A stretch of DNA of 64,000 bases from Rhodococcus opacus (GTDB lineage: Bacteria > Actinomycetota > Actinomycetes > Mycobacteriales > Mycobacteriaceae): positions 1 through 64,000 of the forward strand of contig NZ_JAAXPA010000010.1 in assembly GCF_012396235.1 (NCBI RefSeq). The letters run 5' to 3'. The notes under the pieces are model-generated. The model did no database searches and had not been told where the DNA came from. It worked only from the letters and a program-made list of their open reading frames with translations. The position numbers were made by a program, and so were the translations under genes. Below are positions 9,042-18,345 of this stretch, in pieces; position 1 is the stretch's first letter; the number at the start of each line of letters is the position of its first letter.

Positions 9042-9476
9042 TTACGGCGCAACCGGGTAGTGACTGGTGATCGCGACCCGATTCCAGGCGTTCATCACGG
9101 TTGCCAGCCAGCTGATCGCGGACATCTGCTCATCTGTGAGGGAGCCGTCATCCCAGGTTCGCCGTTCCGGAACGGCGAGAGCGGTGACCTGTTCGGCGAG
9201 AGCGAGAGCCGCGCGCTCCTGGTCGCTGAAATACTGCGACTCCCACCACGCTGCGACGACGGCCAGTCGATCCGTCGTCTCTCCCTTGGCGAGGGCGTCG
9301 CGGGTGTGCAAGCGAACAGAAGGCGCAGCCGTTGAGTTGGGAGACGCGGATCTTCACCAACTCCACCAGGAGCGGTCCACTCCCGCCGTTTCCAGAGCAG
9401 CTTTCACTTCCGCGTCCAGCGTCGTCAGGCTCCGATAGACGGACGGGTGCTGCTTGCCGAGATTCACGCTGGTCAT
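9042..9476 (-). pseudogene. AhpD/carboxymuconolactone decarboxylase-family protein, two frameshifts
   Basis: Pieced together, about 145 residues: MTSVNLGKQHPSVYRSLTTL, then in a second frame PLLVELVKIRVSQLNGCAFC, then back in the first frame HTRDALAKGETTDRLAVV and MNAWNRVAITSHYPVAP. The first shift (one base missing) is near 9368 and the second (two missing) near 9312, so reading returns to the starting frame. The CxxC-type peroxidatic motif is disturbed at the second shift. As written the gene stops after about 40 residues. It may be a true pseudogene or contain sequencing indels. Confidence 0.75.
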
Positions 9477-9585
9477 GACGTTCCTTCTGAGTAGGTTGTC
9501 GAATGGTTGTGGGTCCGGGCGCCCGCACCGATGGTGCTGAACGAGGTTGCCTGAAGATCGCGCGCTGTCTTCCGGTGCGTCCCGG

Positions 9586-9790
9586 TCATGCAGACCACGG
9601 CGACCCCGTGATGCGATCAACCATGCTCATGCTGCGGAAGCCGGGAACGAAGTGGTCCAGTACGTCGGCATTGACGGTGCCGTAGGTGGTGTCCGGCCGG
9701 TGGCTGAGCCCGTCGACGAAGGCACGCAGAAATTCGTTCTTGAAGTCACCCCGCGGATGGACAGCGGTGATCTCCTCGACCCGGCGCGGA
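9586..9790 (-). pseudogene. HD-domain protein, C-terminal half
   Basis: The minus-strand frame reads RRVEEITAVHPRGDFKNEFL, then RAFVDGLSHRPDTTYGTVNA and DHFVPGFRSMSMVDRITG, ending at a TGA at 9586-9588. This matches the C-terminal half of the HD-domain family whose N-terminal half lies at 8150-8582 on the opposite strand. No start codon or N-terminal domain is attached. The simplest reading is one gene split by an inversion, though two unrelated remnants are possible. Confidence 0.7.
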
Positions 9791-9920
9791 CGACGTGCCG
9801 AATTAGATCGTGTGGCTGCGTGCGGCGTCTTGTAAATGTTGACATCGACCGCTGTTGACAGCGTGTGATGTCAGTTCTAGTGTCTTCGGCATGCGCGGCA
9901 TCAACGAGGAGGGCGCCCGA

Positions 9921-11465
9921 ATGGTCAGGTCTGCAATACCGGTGGAACTTCCGGTCGACAACGTCGATCAGGCACCCGAAAGGGTCGACGTACTCATCGT
10001 CGGCGCGGGATTCGGTGGGCTGGGAACTGCGATCAGACTGAAACAGGCCGGCATCGACGACTTCGTCGTGCTCGACCGTGCGGAGGACATCGGCGGAACG
10101 TGGCGGGTCAATACCTACCCGGGAGCGCAATGCGACATCCCCTCGATCCTCTATTCATTCTCTTTTGCTCCCAACCCGAACTGGACCAGGCTCTACCCGC
10201 TGCAGCAGGAGATCCACGACTATCTGCGCGCCTGCGCTGAGAACTTCGGCATCGTCCCGCACCTGCGGATGGGTCATGACGTGCAAGACGCGACCTGGGA
10301 CGACGACTCGCAGGCGTGGCACGTGACCACCAGTCATGGAAACTGGGAGGCGCGGATTCTGGTCGGGGCGATGGGCCCGTTCAGTGAACCGGCGGTACCG
10401 AACCTTCCCGGACTGGCGAGCTTCCAGGGCGCTGTTTTTCACTCCGCCGCCTGGGACCACGAGCACGATCTCGCCGGGGAAAGGGTCGCGGTGATCGGAA
10501 CCGGTGCCTCTGCGGTGCAGATCATCCCCCGAATTCAGCCGAGCGTCGGTTCGATGACGGTGTTCCAGCGGACCCCGACGTGGATACTTCCGCACCCCGA
10601 CCAACCGATGACCGGATGGCCACAGAGATTGTTCGCGCGGGTACCTGTTGCCCAGCGGCTGGCGCGGGCCGGTCTCGATCTGGTCCAAGAGGCGATGGTT
10701 CCGGGTTTCGTGTACAAGCCGGCGCTGCTGAAAGGGCTGGCGGCGCTCGGCCGCGCCCACCTGCGCCGCCAGGTCCGCAACGCGGAGCTGCGGACAAAAC
10801 TCACGCCCACCTATGCGTTCGGTTGTAAACGACCGACGTTTTCCAACTCCTTCTATCCGGCGCTCGCGCAGCCGAATGTGGACGTGGTCACCGACGGAAT
10901 TCGTGAAGTGCGATCGAACGGGATCGTCACCGAGGACGGCGCTCTCCACGAGGTCGACACGATCGTGATGGGAACGGGCTTCCGGCTGACCGACAATCCC
11001 GCGTTCGATGTGGTGCGAGGGCGCGACGGTCGTACCCTGGCCGAGGCGTGGAACGGCAATGCCCGAGCCTATCTCGGCACCACAATCAGTGGATTCCCCA
11101 ACTTCTTCATGTTGCTCGGCCCCAATTCCGTCGTCTACACCTCGCAGGTTGTGACCATCGAAGCTCAGATTGCGTACATCCTCAGTTGCCTGCAGGAAAT
11201 GAACGCGCAGGGGGCGGCGAGTATCGACGTCCGCCCCGAGGTTCAGCAGGCATTCGTCGACGAGGTCGACAAGAGGCTACAGACCTCGGTGTGGAACACC
11301 GGTGGGTGCACCAGCTATTACCTCAGCGGCGAGGGCCGCAACTTCACCTTCTACCCGGGGTTCAACCGCCGCTTCCGCGCGCGGACCCGGCGGGCGGACC
11401 TCGACCAATACATCCTCAGCGGGGTCGGAGCCTCGGCAAAATCGACAGTGAGGACAGCAGGATGA
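9921..11465 (+). CDS. FAD-dependent monooxygenase (Baeyer-Villiger/MymA type)
   Basis: NADPH-dependent flavoprotein monooxygenase of 514 residues. Two Rossmann motifs are present, VGAGFGGLG (about residue 26) for FAD and GTGASAVQ (about 191) for NADPH. Between them FQGAVFHSAAWD (about 168) matches the FxGxxxHxxxW fingerprint of Baeyer-Villiger/flavin monooxygenases; GGTWRVNTYPGAQCDIPS is also typical. ATG 9921 is preferred because GAGGAGGG (9906-9913) precedes it by 7 bases; ATG 9891 is in frame. It is the first gene of an operon of eight joined by overlaps. The gene set recalls the mycobacterial mymA operon. Substrate unknown. Confidence 0.92.
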   Translation: MVRSAIPVELPVDNVDQAPERVDVLIVGAGFGGLGTAIRLKQAGIDDFVVLDRAEDIGGTWRVNTYPGAQCDIPSILYSFSFAPNPNWTRLYPLQQEIHDYLRACAENFGIVPHLRMGHDVQDATWDDDSQAWHVTTSHGNWEARILVGAMGPFSEPAVPNLPGLASFQGAVFHSAAWDHEHDLAGERVAVIGTGASAVQIIPRIQPSVGSMTVFQRTPTWILPHPDQPMTGWPQRLFARVPVAQRLARAGLDLVQEAMVPGFVYKPALLKGLAALGRAHLRRQVRNAELRTKLTPTYAFGCKRPTFSNSFYPALAQPNVDVVTDGIREVRSNGIVTEDGALHEVDTIVMGTGFRLTDNPAFDVVRGRDGRTLAEAWNGNARAYLGTTISGFPNFFMLLGPNSVVYTSQVVTIEAQIAYILSCLQEMNAQGAASIDVRPEVQQAFVDEVDKRLQTSVWNTGGCTSYYLSGEGRNFTFYPGFNRRFRARTRRADLDQYILSGVGASAKSTVRTAG

Positions 11466-12394
11466 TGTCGTTTCCCCGAATAGGCCGAAACCCTGTGGTC
11501 GATCCGGTCGGTGCGCGGCGATACACGGACGAAGCGCACGCGATCACCGCTCGTGACGTCGAGTTCTCCTGGGACGGAGTGCCGTTGCACTATGTTCCCG
11601 GCGAGCCGATGGCCACGCATGTCATCAACTTCATGCACTTGGTACTTCCCGAAGGCGAGCGCGCGATGTCCGCGACGTTGGCCGAGGCGCTGCCACTGAT
11701 CGAGGACGAGCGGCTCCACGAGGAGGTCGTCGGGTTCGTCGGCCAGGAGGCGACTCACGCCGCGTCGCACAAGGGGGCCCGTGAACACCTCGCGGAACTG
11801 GGCATGGACATCGAACCGATGTCGAAGAAGATGGACTGGCTCGTAGACCGGATTCTGGGAGATCGAGGGCTGTCCGCCCGTGCGAAACGGGCGTGGCTGT
11901 GTGAGCGGCTGGGTTTGTTCGCCGCCATGGAGCACTACACCGCCGTGGTGGGGGAGTGGCTGCTGACGGACCCCGCACTGGAGAAGGCGGGCATGCACCC
12001 GATGATGCTCGACATGGTCCGGTGGCACGGCGCCGAGGAGGTCGAGCACCGCAACGTCGCCTTCGACGCCTACATGTACGTCGACGGCAGCTATGCCCGC
12101 CGCGTACGAACGGCACTGATCGCCAGCCTCACCCTCATCCTGCTGTTCCTGACATCGATGAACTACCTCTTCCGCACCGATCCGTCGGCGGACAAGGGGC
12201 ACTTCTGGCCACTGCAATTGATCCGTGCAACCAGGCGGGGGCTCGTGCCCAACATCAAATTCCTGATCACGGAAATCCCGCCGTACCTCCGTCCCAGCTT
12301 CCATCCCTCGCAGATCGGTGACATGGATGTGGCGATGCGCTACCTCGCACAGTCGCCTGCCGCCAACCGTTCCTACCGAGAAAGCGACTCATGA
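11462..12394 (+). CDS. Metal-dependent hydrolase-like protein (PF10118 type), probable di-iron fold
   Basis: A 310-residue protein of the family annotated 'metal-dependent hydrolase'. Carboxylate/His motifs are spaced along helices as in ferritin-like di-iron proteins: GQEATHAASH (about residue 94), AAMEHYTAVVGEW (about 153) and WHGAEEVEHRN (about 187). A hydrophobic helix (ALIASLTLILLFLTSMNYLF, about 219-238) suggests membrane association. It overlaps the monooxygenase gene by 4 bp and the ferredoxin reductase gene by 4 bp. Pairing with a reductase fits a membrane di-iron oxygenase better than a hydrolase (inference). Confidence 0.8.
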   Translation: MMSFPRIGRNPVVDPVGARRYTDEAHAITARDVEFSWDGVPLHYVPGEPMATHVINFMHLVLPEGERAMSATLAEALPLIEDERLHEEVVGFVGQEATHAASHKGAREHLAELGMDIEPMSKKMDWLVDRILGDRGLSARAKRAWLCERLGLFAAMEHYTAVVGEWLLTDPALEKAGMHPMMLDMVRWHGAEEVEHRNVAFDAYMYVDGSYARRVRTALIASLTLILLFLTSMNYLFRTDPSADKGHFWPLQLIRATRRGLVPNIKFLITEIPPYLRPSFHPSQIGDMDVAMRYLAQSPAANRSYRESDS

Positions 12395-13494
12395 CAATGA
12401 CGACGTCGGACAGTTCCGCAGGCTCGGACTCCGATACGCCCGACTTCGAACCCTCCAGGGTTCTCCGGCTGGCTGCGCGGGCGACGGTCGCGTACCGAAA
12501 CGTGTTCGCCGCCAGTCGCGCTGCTCCGTGGCTGTCGAGGCCGAAGCCCGTGCGTCACTGGGGCTTCGATATGAATCTGATTGTTGCGGAGGTGCGGACC
12601 GAGGCAGCTGATGTCGTCAGCATGACAGTGGTGTCGCCGGACGGACGCGACCTCCCGTCCTGGATCCCAGGCGCGCACCTCGACCTGATCCTCCCCTCGG
12701 GAAAGCAACGGCAGTACTCACTGTGCGGCGACCCCGACGATCTGTCGTCCTACCGCATCGCGGTGCGTCGGATCGACACCGGCCTGGGTGGTTCGCGGGA
12801 GGTCCACGACTCCGTGCGGACCGGGACCCCGATCACCGTGCGGGGGCCTCGCAATGCCTTCCCACTGGTTGCCGCGGAATCGTATCTGTTCGTCGCGGGC
12901 GGAATCGGAATCACTCCGATCCTGCCGATGGTGAAGAGATGCCACGACCGTGAGCTGCCATGGAGGTTGGTCTATCTCGGACGCTCCCGAGAAACCATGC
13001 CGTTCCTCGACGAACTCGCCTGGTATCCCCGTGGCCAGGTCGAGATCCGGCCGGACGACGAATTCGGTCCTCCTGATGTCGCCGGCATCGTCGCCACGGC
13101 TTCCCCTGGTGCCGCCGTCTACATGTGTGGCCCGACACCGTTGATGACCACCGCGCGTCGGCTGATGTCCGAGATCGACCCGACCGGATCGCTTCACACC
13201 GAACGCTTCTCACCACTTCCGGTGGTCGATGGCCGTGAGTTCGAGATACGACTCGCCCGCCGAGGGACGACTGTGTCGGTCGGGCCGGACGAGACCGCGC
13301 TCGCGGCGATCCGCCGGGAGGTCCCGGGTGTCGCCTACTCGTGCCGGCAGGGCTTTTGCGGCACCTGTCGCGTGCGCGTCCTGGCCGGCGAGGTCGATCA
13401 CCGCGACAAGATCCTGACGCACAACGAACGGGAGAATTCGATGCTGGTCTGTCTGTCCCGCTCGGCCGGTGGATCGCTGGTGATCGACCTGTGA
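12391..13494 (+). CDS. Ferredoxin-type flavin reductase (PDR/VanB family)
   Basis: A 367-residue electron-transfer protein. Order: flavin-binding domain (RQYSLCGDPDD, about residue 107), NAD-binding domain (AGGIGITPILPMVKR, about 170; YMCGPTPLM, about 248), and a C-terminal plant-type [2Fe-2S] domain with CRQGFCGTC (about 318) and the fourth Cys in MLVCLSRS. It passes electrons from NAD(P)H through flavin to the iron-sulfur cluster and on to an oxygenase. Its start overlaps the upstream gene by 4 bp and its stop overlaps the next ATG by one base. The natural partner is the di-iron-like protein at 11462. Confidence 0.92.
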   Translation: MTMTTSDSSAGSDSDTPDFEPSRVLRLAARATVAYRNVFAASRAAPWLSRPKPVRHWGFDMNLIVAEVRTEAADVVSMTVVSPDGRDLPSWIPGAHLDLILPSGKQRQYSLCGDPDDLSSYRIAVRRIDTGLGGSREVHDSVRTGTPITVRGPRNAFPLVAAESYLFVAGGIGITPILPMVKRCHDRELPWRLVYLGRSRETMPFLDELAWYPRGQVEIRPDDEFGPPDVAGIVATASPGAAVYMCGPTPLMTTARRLMSEIDPTGSLHTERFSPLPVVDGREFEIRLARRGTTVSVGPDETALAAIRREVPGVAYSCRQGFCGTCRVRVLAGEVDHRDKILTHNERENSMLVCLSRSAGGSLVIDL

Positions 13495-14003
13495 TGCGCT
13501 GGTACCCACTCGCCGCCACCGACGACGAGTTCCTGCAGACCGCCCGATTCCGGCTCGTGCACATCGTGAACGTGTCGACGGACACCGACCACGTGTGGAG
13601 TGTGTTGACCGCACACGACGCACTGGTGTCGTGGGCGCGGCTGATCACGGCAAGCGAGTGGACGTCGTCCCGGCCCTTCGGTGTCGGTACCACCAGAACC
13701 GTGACGCTCGGTCACGGCGCCGCGGCGCTGAGGGAACGCTTCTACCGCTGGGACGAGGGCAGACGGATGACCTTTACCGCCGAGTCCGCCAGCAGACCCG
13801 GATTCCGCCGGTTCGCCGAGGACATCACCCTGGAACCGACGTCCGACGGAACCCGGCTCACCTGGACCTTTGCGATGGACACCACGCCCGGGTTCGCCCC
13901 ATTCCTCGTACTGTCCCTGCCAATCCTCCGTCGGGTGACACGGGGATGGGCGCACGCGCTCGCCGACAAGACGCTCGACGAACCGAAGGGAACCCGCCGA
14001 TGA
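13494..14003 (+). CDS. SRPBCC-family protein
   Basis: A 169-residue helix-grip protein with the usual START/SRPBCC pattern: an N-terminal strand leading to VSTDTDHVWSVLTAHDALVS, a WTSSRPFGVGTTRTVTL strand pair, and a long C-terminal helix (LRRVTRGWAHALADKTLDE). The family binds lipophilic ligands in a deep cavity; no catalytic residues can be assigned. The ATG overlaps the preceding TGA by one base, and the gene overlaps the next by 4 bp. In this operon it may carry or shield the hydrophobic substrate (inference). Confidence 0.75.
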   Translation: MRWYPLAATDDEFLQTARFRLVHIVNVSTDTDHVWSVLTAHDALVSWARLITASEWTSSRPFGVGTTRTVTLGHGAAALRERFYRWDEGRRMTFTAESASRPGFRRFAEDITLEPTSDGTRLTWTFAMDTTPGFAPFLVLSLPILRRVTRGWAHALADKTLDEPKGTRR

Positions 14004-15484
14004 TCACGACCACGGCTGCGGCCGACATGTTCGATGTGATCAGTCCGGCGACCGGGCGGGTGGTAGGAACCCACCCACGCGGGTCGGCCGACGACATCGA
14101 CGACGCGGTGCGCCGAGCGCGCGAGGTCGCCGGCTGGTGGGGGTCGCTGGGATTCGACGAACGGGCCCGGCGACTCGACGCGTGGCGGGGCATCATCGCC
14201 CGTCGGGCACCGGAACTCGCGGAGCTCACCCACCTCGAGATGGGTAAGCCGCGCGCAGACGCGATGCTCGAAATTGCGATGGCCTCGGAACACCTGGCGT
14301 GGGCGGCCAAGAACGCCGCCCGTGTACTGGGTCGGCGCCCGGTCCGCTCCAGCCTGCTCACCGCCAACCAATCGGCGAGCGTCGAATATCTCCCCGTCGG
14401 AGTCGTGGGGGTGATCGGACCGTGGAACTACCCGATTTTCACCCCGCTCGGTTCTTTGTCCTTCGCGCTCGCAGCCGGGAACACCGTTGTCTACAAGCCC
14501 AGCGAGTACACCCCGGGCGTCGGTGTGTGGTTGGCCCAGGCATTGTCCGAGGTCGTGCCGGAACACCCGGTTCTACAGGTGGTCACGGGTGACGGCTCCA
14601 CGGGAGCCGCGCTCTGCCGATCGGGCGTGGACAAGATCGGGTTCACCGGTTCCACCGCCACTGGAAAACAGGTGATGACCGCGTGCGCGGAGACACTCAC
14701 TCCGGTTCTGATGGAGTGCGGCGGAAAGGACGCCTTGATCGTCGATGCTGACGGCGACCTCGACGCGGCGGCCGACGCGGCCGTGTGGGGTGGGTTCTCC
14801 AACGCCGGTCAGACCTGTCTCGGGGTGGAGCGGGTGTACGTGCACGAAAAGGTATTCGACGCGTTCGCCGATCGGGTGGTCACTCGTGCACGCACGATCC
14901 GGGCCGGTTCCGGCGGGAACGCCCAGATCGGTCCCATCACCATGCCCACACACATCGACGTCATCCGTCGCCACATCGACGACGCGATCGGGAGGGGCGG
15001 CCGCGCCGTACTCGGAGGGCCGGACGCCATCGAGGGCAACCTCGTGCAGCCGACCATTCTGGTGGACGTGCCGGAGGACAGTGTCGCGGTCACCGAGGAG
15101 ACATTCGGGCCCACCATGACCGTGACCAGGGTGCGGGATATGGACGACGCGGTCGACCGAACCAATGCGAGCCGATACGGATTGGGGCTGAGCATCTTCT
15201 CCCGCCGACGCGGCGAGGAGATCGCGACGAGAATCCGCACCGGCGCAGTGTCGGTCAATTCGTACGTCATGTACGCCGCCGTCCCCAGCCTGCCGCTGGG
15301 TGGTGTCGGTGATTCCGGATTCGGCCGGGTCCACGGCGCTGACGGGTTGAGGGAGTTCACGTTTGCCCGTGCGATGACGAGGCAGCGATTCCCGTCGATT
15401 CTTCCGCTCACCACGTTTCGGCGCACACCGCGGATCGACACTCTGGTGCGCGTTCTCGTCAGACTGCTCCACGGAAGGCATTGA
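14000..15484 (+). CDS. Aldehyde dehydrogenase
   Basis: A 494-residue ALDH: GPWNYPIFTPLGS (about residue 137), FTGSTATGKQV, the Glu in LMECGGKDALIV (about 238), the nucleophilic Cys in SNAGQTCLGVERV (about 273), EETFGPTMTV near residue 366. The C-terminus is extended with Arg-rich and hydrophobic residues (TLVRVLVRLLHGRH), which may help membrane contact. It would oxidise an aldehyde made by the oxygenases to the acid used by the ligase at 16452. Start ATG 14000 overlaps the SRPBCC stop by 4 bp. Confidence 0.92.
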   Translation: MITTTAAADMFDVISPATGRVVGTHPRGSADDIDDAVRRAREVAGWWGSLGFDERARRLDAWRGIIARRAPELAELTHLEMGKPRADAMLEIAMASEHLAWAAKNAARVLGRRPVRSSLLTANQSASVEYLPVGVVGVIGPWNYPIFTPLGSLSFALAAGNTVVYKPSEYTPGVGVWLAQALSEVVPEHPVLQVVTGDGSTGAALCRSGVDKIGFTGSTATGKQVMTACAETLTPVLMECGGKDALIVDADGDLDAAADAAVWGGFSNAGQTCLGVERVYVHEKVFDAFADRVVTRARTIRAGSGGNAQIGPITMPTHIDVIRRHIDDAIGRGGRAVLGGPDAIEGNLVQPTILVDVPEDSVAVTEETFGPTMTVTRVRDMDDAVDRTNASRYGLGLSIFSRRRGEEIATRIRTGAVSVNSYVMYAAVPSLPLGGVGDSGFGRVHGADGLREFTFARAMTRQRFPSILPLTTFRRTPRIDTLVRVLVRLLHGRH

Positions 15485-16455
15485 TGATGGCCACGTTCAG
15501 AACCCGATCGACGATCGCTCGCACCCTGAGAGACCTGGGACTCCCACTTCCCGGTCGAGGCGCCGAGTACAACGTTGCCGGAAAGGTGGTCCTGATTACC
15601 GGCGGCGGCGGCGGTATCGGACTGGCATCGGCGCGAGCACTGCATGCCCGCGGCGCGACCGTCGCGCTGATCGATGTCAACCAATCCGCGCTGACGGCGG
15701 CCGAATTCGCGCTCGGACGACGGCGGGTCCTCACCCTGGTCGCCGACGTCCGCGACCGTCGCGGCATGGATGCAGCCGTACACCGGGTGATCGAGCGGTA
15801 TGGGCGGCTCGATGTGGTGATCGCGAACGCCGGAGTGACCCCGCCCCCGTCCACCCTCCGCCAGATAGATCCGGCGGGCTTCGACCGCGTGATCGACATC
15901 AACCTCACAGGCGTCTTCAACACCGTCCATCCGGCGATCGACGAAGTGATTACGCGACGCGGCCACATCGTGGTGGTGTCGTCTGCGGCGGCCTTCGCAC
16001 CCGGTCTCGGTGGTGCGTCCTACATGATCAGCAAGGCCGCCGTCGAACAACTCGGCCGGGCACTCCGTCTCGAACTCGCCGGCTACGGCGCCTCCGCGGG
16101 TGTCGCGTACTTCGGGATGGTCGACACACAACTGGCTCGGGCAACGCTGGACGACGACGAGATCGGCAGAAGGCTCGATGCGCGTCTTCCTCGTCCGCTG
16201 CGCCGCCGCATCAGTCCGGAGGATGCCGCGACTGTGATCGCGGATGCCATCGCTCGCCGCGCCGGACGCACCCTCGCTCCGGCGGCATGGCAACCGTGGG
16301 CACTGGGACGAGGACTGGTGAACGTGCTCGCCGACGGCTACCTGGCGGCCGATGCCGAATGCCACCAACTGATCCGCGAGCTCGAAGAACGCCCCGTCAC
16401 CACATATCCGAGTGGATCCACAGCAGCCGGTCCTGAACCGAGGAGAACGCCATGA
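15484..16455 (+). CDS. Short-chain dehydrogenase/reductase
   Basis: A 323-residue classical SDR: the cofactor motif in TGGGGGIGLAS (about residue 41), NAG in VIANAGVTPP (about 117), catalytic Ser in VVVSSAAAF and Tyr-Lys in ASYMISKAA (about 182-186). It is longer than a core SDR, with about 90 C-terminal residues like the SadH-type enzymes of the mymA operon. ATG 15484 overlaps the previous stop; an in-frame ATG follows at 15487. It probably oxidises an alcohol intermediate, and overlaps the ligase gene by 4 bp. Confidence 0.9.
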   Translation: MMATFRTRSTIARTLRDLGLPLPGRGAEYNVAGKVVLITGGGGGIGLASARALHARGATVALIDVNQSALTAAEFALGRRRVLTLVADVRDRRGMDAAVHRVIERYGRLDVVIANAGVTPPPSTLRQIDPAGFDRVIDINLTGVFNTVHPAIDEVITRRGHIVVVSSAAAFAPGLGGASYMISKAAVEQLGRALRLELAGYGASAGVAYFGMVDTQLARATLDDDEIGRRLDARLPRPLRRRISPEDAATVIADAIARRAGRTLAPAAWQPWALGRGLVNVLADGYLAADAECHQLIRELEERPVTTYPSGSTAAGPEPRRTP

Positions 16456-18296
16456 CCATCGATGAAGCGCCCCACACCCTGTGCGCAGCATTTCAACGCA
16501 CCGCCGCCATCGACCCGGACGCCATCGCACTGCGAACGGTCGGCGATTCACAGACGTTGACCTGGCGGCAATACTCGAGCCAGGTCCGCGAAGTGGCGGC
16601 TGGATTCGCCGCACTCGGAGTCCGCCGCGGCGACACCGTCGCCTTGATGATGGCCAATCGCGTGGACTTCTACCCCATCGACGTCGGAGCGCTACATGTC
16701 GGGGCGACGTCGTTCTCGATCTACAACACGCTTCCTCCCTCTGCCATCGCATACGTTCTCGGCAACGCCGAAGCCAAGGTCGTGGTGTGCGAGGCCCAGT
16801 ACGTGGAGCGAATCAGGGAATCCGGCGCACTGCTGGAGCAGATCGTCGTCATCGATGCGGAGGCAGGAATTGCCCCGGCCGGGACGCTCACCTTGGACCA
16901 GATGAAGGCTCTCGGCTCACCGGAGTTCGACTTCGACGCCGCGTGGCGCTCGGTGCGGCCCGACGATGTTGCAACCCTGATCTACACCTCCGGCACTACC
17001 GGCAACCCGAAAGGGGTGGAGTCGACTCATGCCGCATTGCTGTTCGAGGCCGGCGCGGTGTGCTGGATCCTCCCGATCGAGTTCGGGGACCGCATCACCT
17101 CCTTCATGCCGTCGGCACACATCGCCGATCGGATGACGGCTCTGTACTTCCAGATGGTGTTCGGAACGCAAGTCACCGTGGTCGCGGACGTACGGCAGAT
17201 CGCTGCCGCACTTCCCGACTGCCGGCCGACCATCTGGGGCGCGGTACCGCGGGTCTGGGAGAAGCTGAAAATCGCGGTCGAACGGGCGGTGGCGAACGAG
17301 CCGGACGACGCACGACGGCGCGCGTTGCAGTGGGGCCTCGAGGTCGGCGCGCGCCGGATCGAGTTGCTCCGGGTAGGTCTCCCCGTACCGGAAGAATTGG
17401 AACACGAGTTCGTCAAGGCAGAATCGGTGGTGTTGGCGCCGATGCGCGCCGAACTCGGATTCGACAAGCTCCGATGGGCCGTGTCAGGAGCGGCACCGAT
17501 ACCCGCCGACACGCTGGCATTCTTCGCGGGGCTCGGGCTGCAGATCTCCGAGATCTGGGGGATGTCGGAACTGACCTGCATCGCCAGTGCGGCCCCGGCC
17601 GATCCCGCCAAACTGGGAACGGTCGGCAAGATCGTGCCCGGCATGGACATGCGGGTCGCGAACGACGGTGAGCTTTTCGTTCGTGGTCCCCTCGTCATGA
17701 AGGGTTACCGGGGAGAGCCTGCCAAAACTGCCGACGCCGTCGACGCCGACGGATGGCTGGCCACCGGTGACGTGGTGTCCATCGACCGGGACGGATACCT
17801 CACCGTCGTCGATCGGAAGAAGGAACTGATCATCAACTCCTCGGGGAAGAATATGTCCCCAGCCACCATCGAGAACGCAATCAAGGCCACCTCCTCGCTC
17901 ATCGGCGGCGTGGCCACTATCGGAGATGCGCGGCCGTACAACACGGCCCTGATCTCGCTCGACCCCGAGGCCGCGGCTAATTTCGCCGCGGCGAAGAACA
18001 TCCGGGTCGATGCCGCTTCCCTGGCAGCGGACCGCGACATGATCACGATGATCGCCGCCGCGGTCGCGATGGCCAACACCGGCCTCTCTCGCGTGGAGCA
18101 GGTCAAACGCTTCCTGATCCTCCCCACCTTCTGGGAGCCGGGCGGTGACGAACTCACCCTGACGATGAAGCTGCGCCGTAAACCGATCGCCGAGAAGTAT
18201 GCATCGGAGATCGAGCTGCTCTACCGCGAACTCCTCGCCCAAGGTGTGTATGAGCCCGCCGCCGACCGGACGTCGGAGGTCCCGGTCGGGACCTGA
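16452..18296 (+). CDS. Long-chain acyl-CoA ligase (FadD type, AMP-forming)
   Basis: ATP-dependent acyl-CoA synthetase of 614 residues. The P-loop-like motif is LIYTSGTTGNPKGVE (about residue 177), the adenylate motif GMSELT (about 374), DGWLATGDVV near 434, and the hinge/core KKELIINSSGKNMSP near 457. The long insert between about 260 and 330 resembles very-long-chain 'bubblegum'/FadD11-FadD15 ligases. It produces AMP and an acyl-CoA that the dehydrogenase at 18346 could oxidise. It starts at ATG 16452, overlapping the SDR by 4 bp. Confidence 0.92.
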   Translation: MTIDEAPHTLCAAFQRTAAIDPDAIALRTVGDSQTLTWRQYSSQVREVAAGFAALGVRRGDTVALMMANRVDFYPIDVGALHVGATSFSIYNTLPPSAIAYVLGNAEAKVVVCEAQYVERIRESGALLEQIVVIDAEAGIAPAGTLTLDQMKALGSPEFDFDAAWRSVRPDDVATLIYTSGTTGNPKGVESTHAALLFEAGAVCWILPIEFGDRITSFMPSAHIADRMTALYFQMVFGTQVTVVADVRQIAAALPDCRPTIWGAVPRVWEKLKIAVERAVANEPDDARRRALQWGLEVGARRIELLRVGLPVPEELEHEFVKAESVVLAPMRAELGFDKLRWAVSGAAPIPADTLAFFAGLGLQISEIWGMSELTCIASAAPADPAKLGTVGKIVPGMDMRVANDGELFVRGPLVMKGYRGEPAKTADAVDADGWLATGDVVSIDRDGYLTVVDRKKELIINSSGKNMSPATIENAIKATSSLIGGVATIGDARPYNTALISLDPEAAANFAAAKNIRVDAASLAADRDMITMIAAAVAMANTGLSRVEQVKRFLILPTFWEPGGDELTLTMKLRRKPIAEKYASEIELLYRELLAQGVYEPAADRTSEVPVGT

Positions 18297-18345
18297 CATC
18301 ACTAACCCATCGTGACTTAATCGCAACAACTTTGGAGACGAACCC

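Noticed and set aside
14809-16752. 647-codon minus-strand open frame
   Set aside because: Lies opposite the aldehyde dehydrogenase and SDR genes, is Arg/His/Ser-rich and matches no family; a GC-driven shadow.
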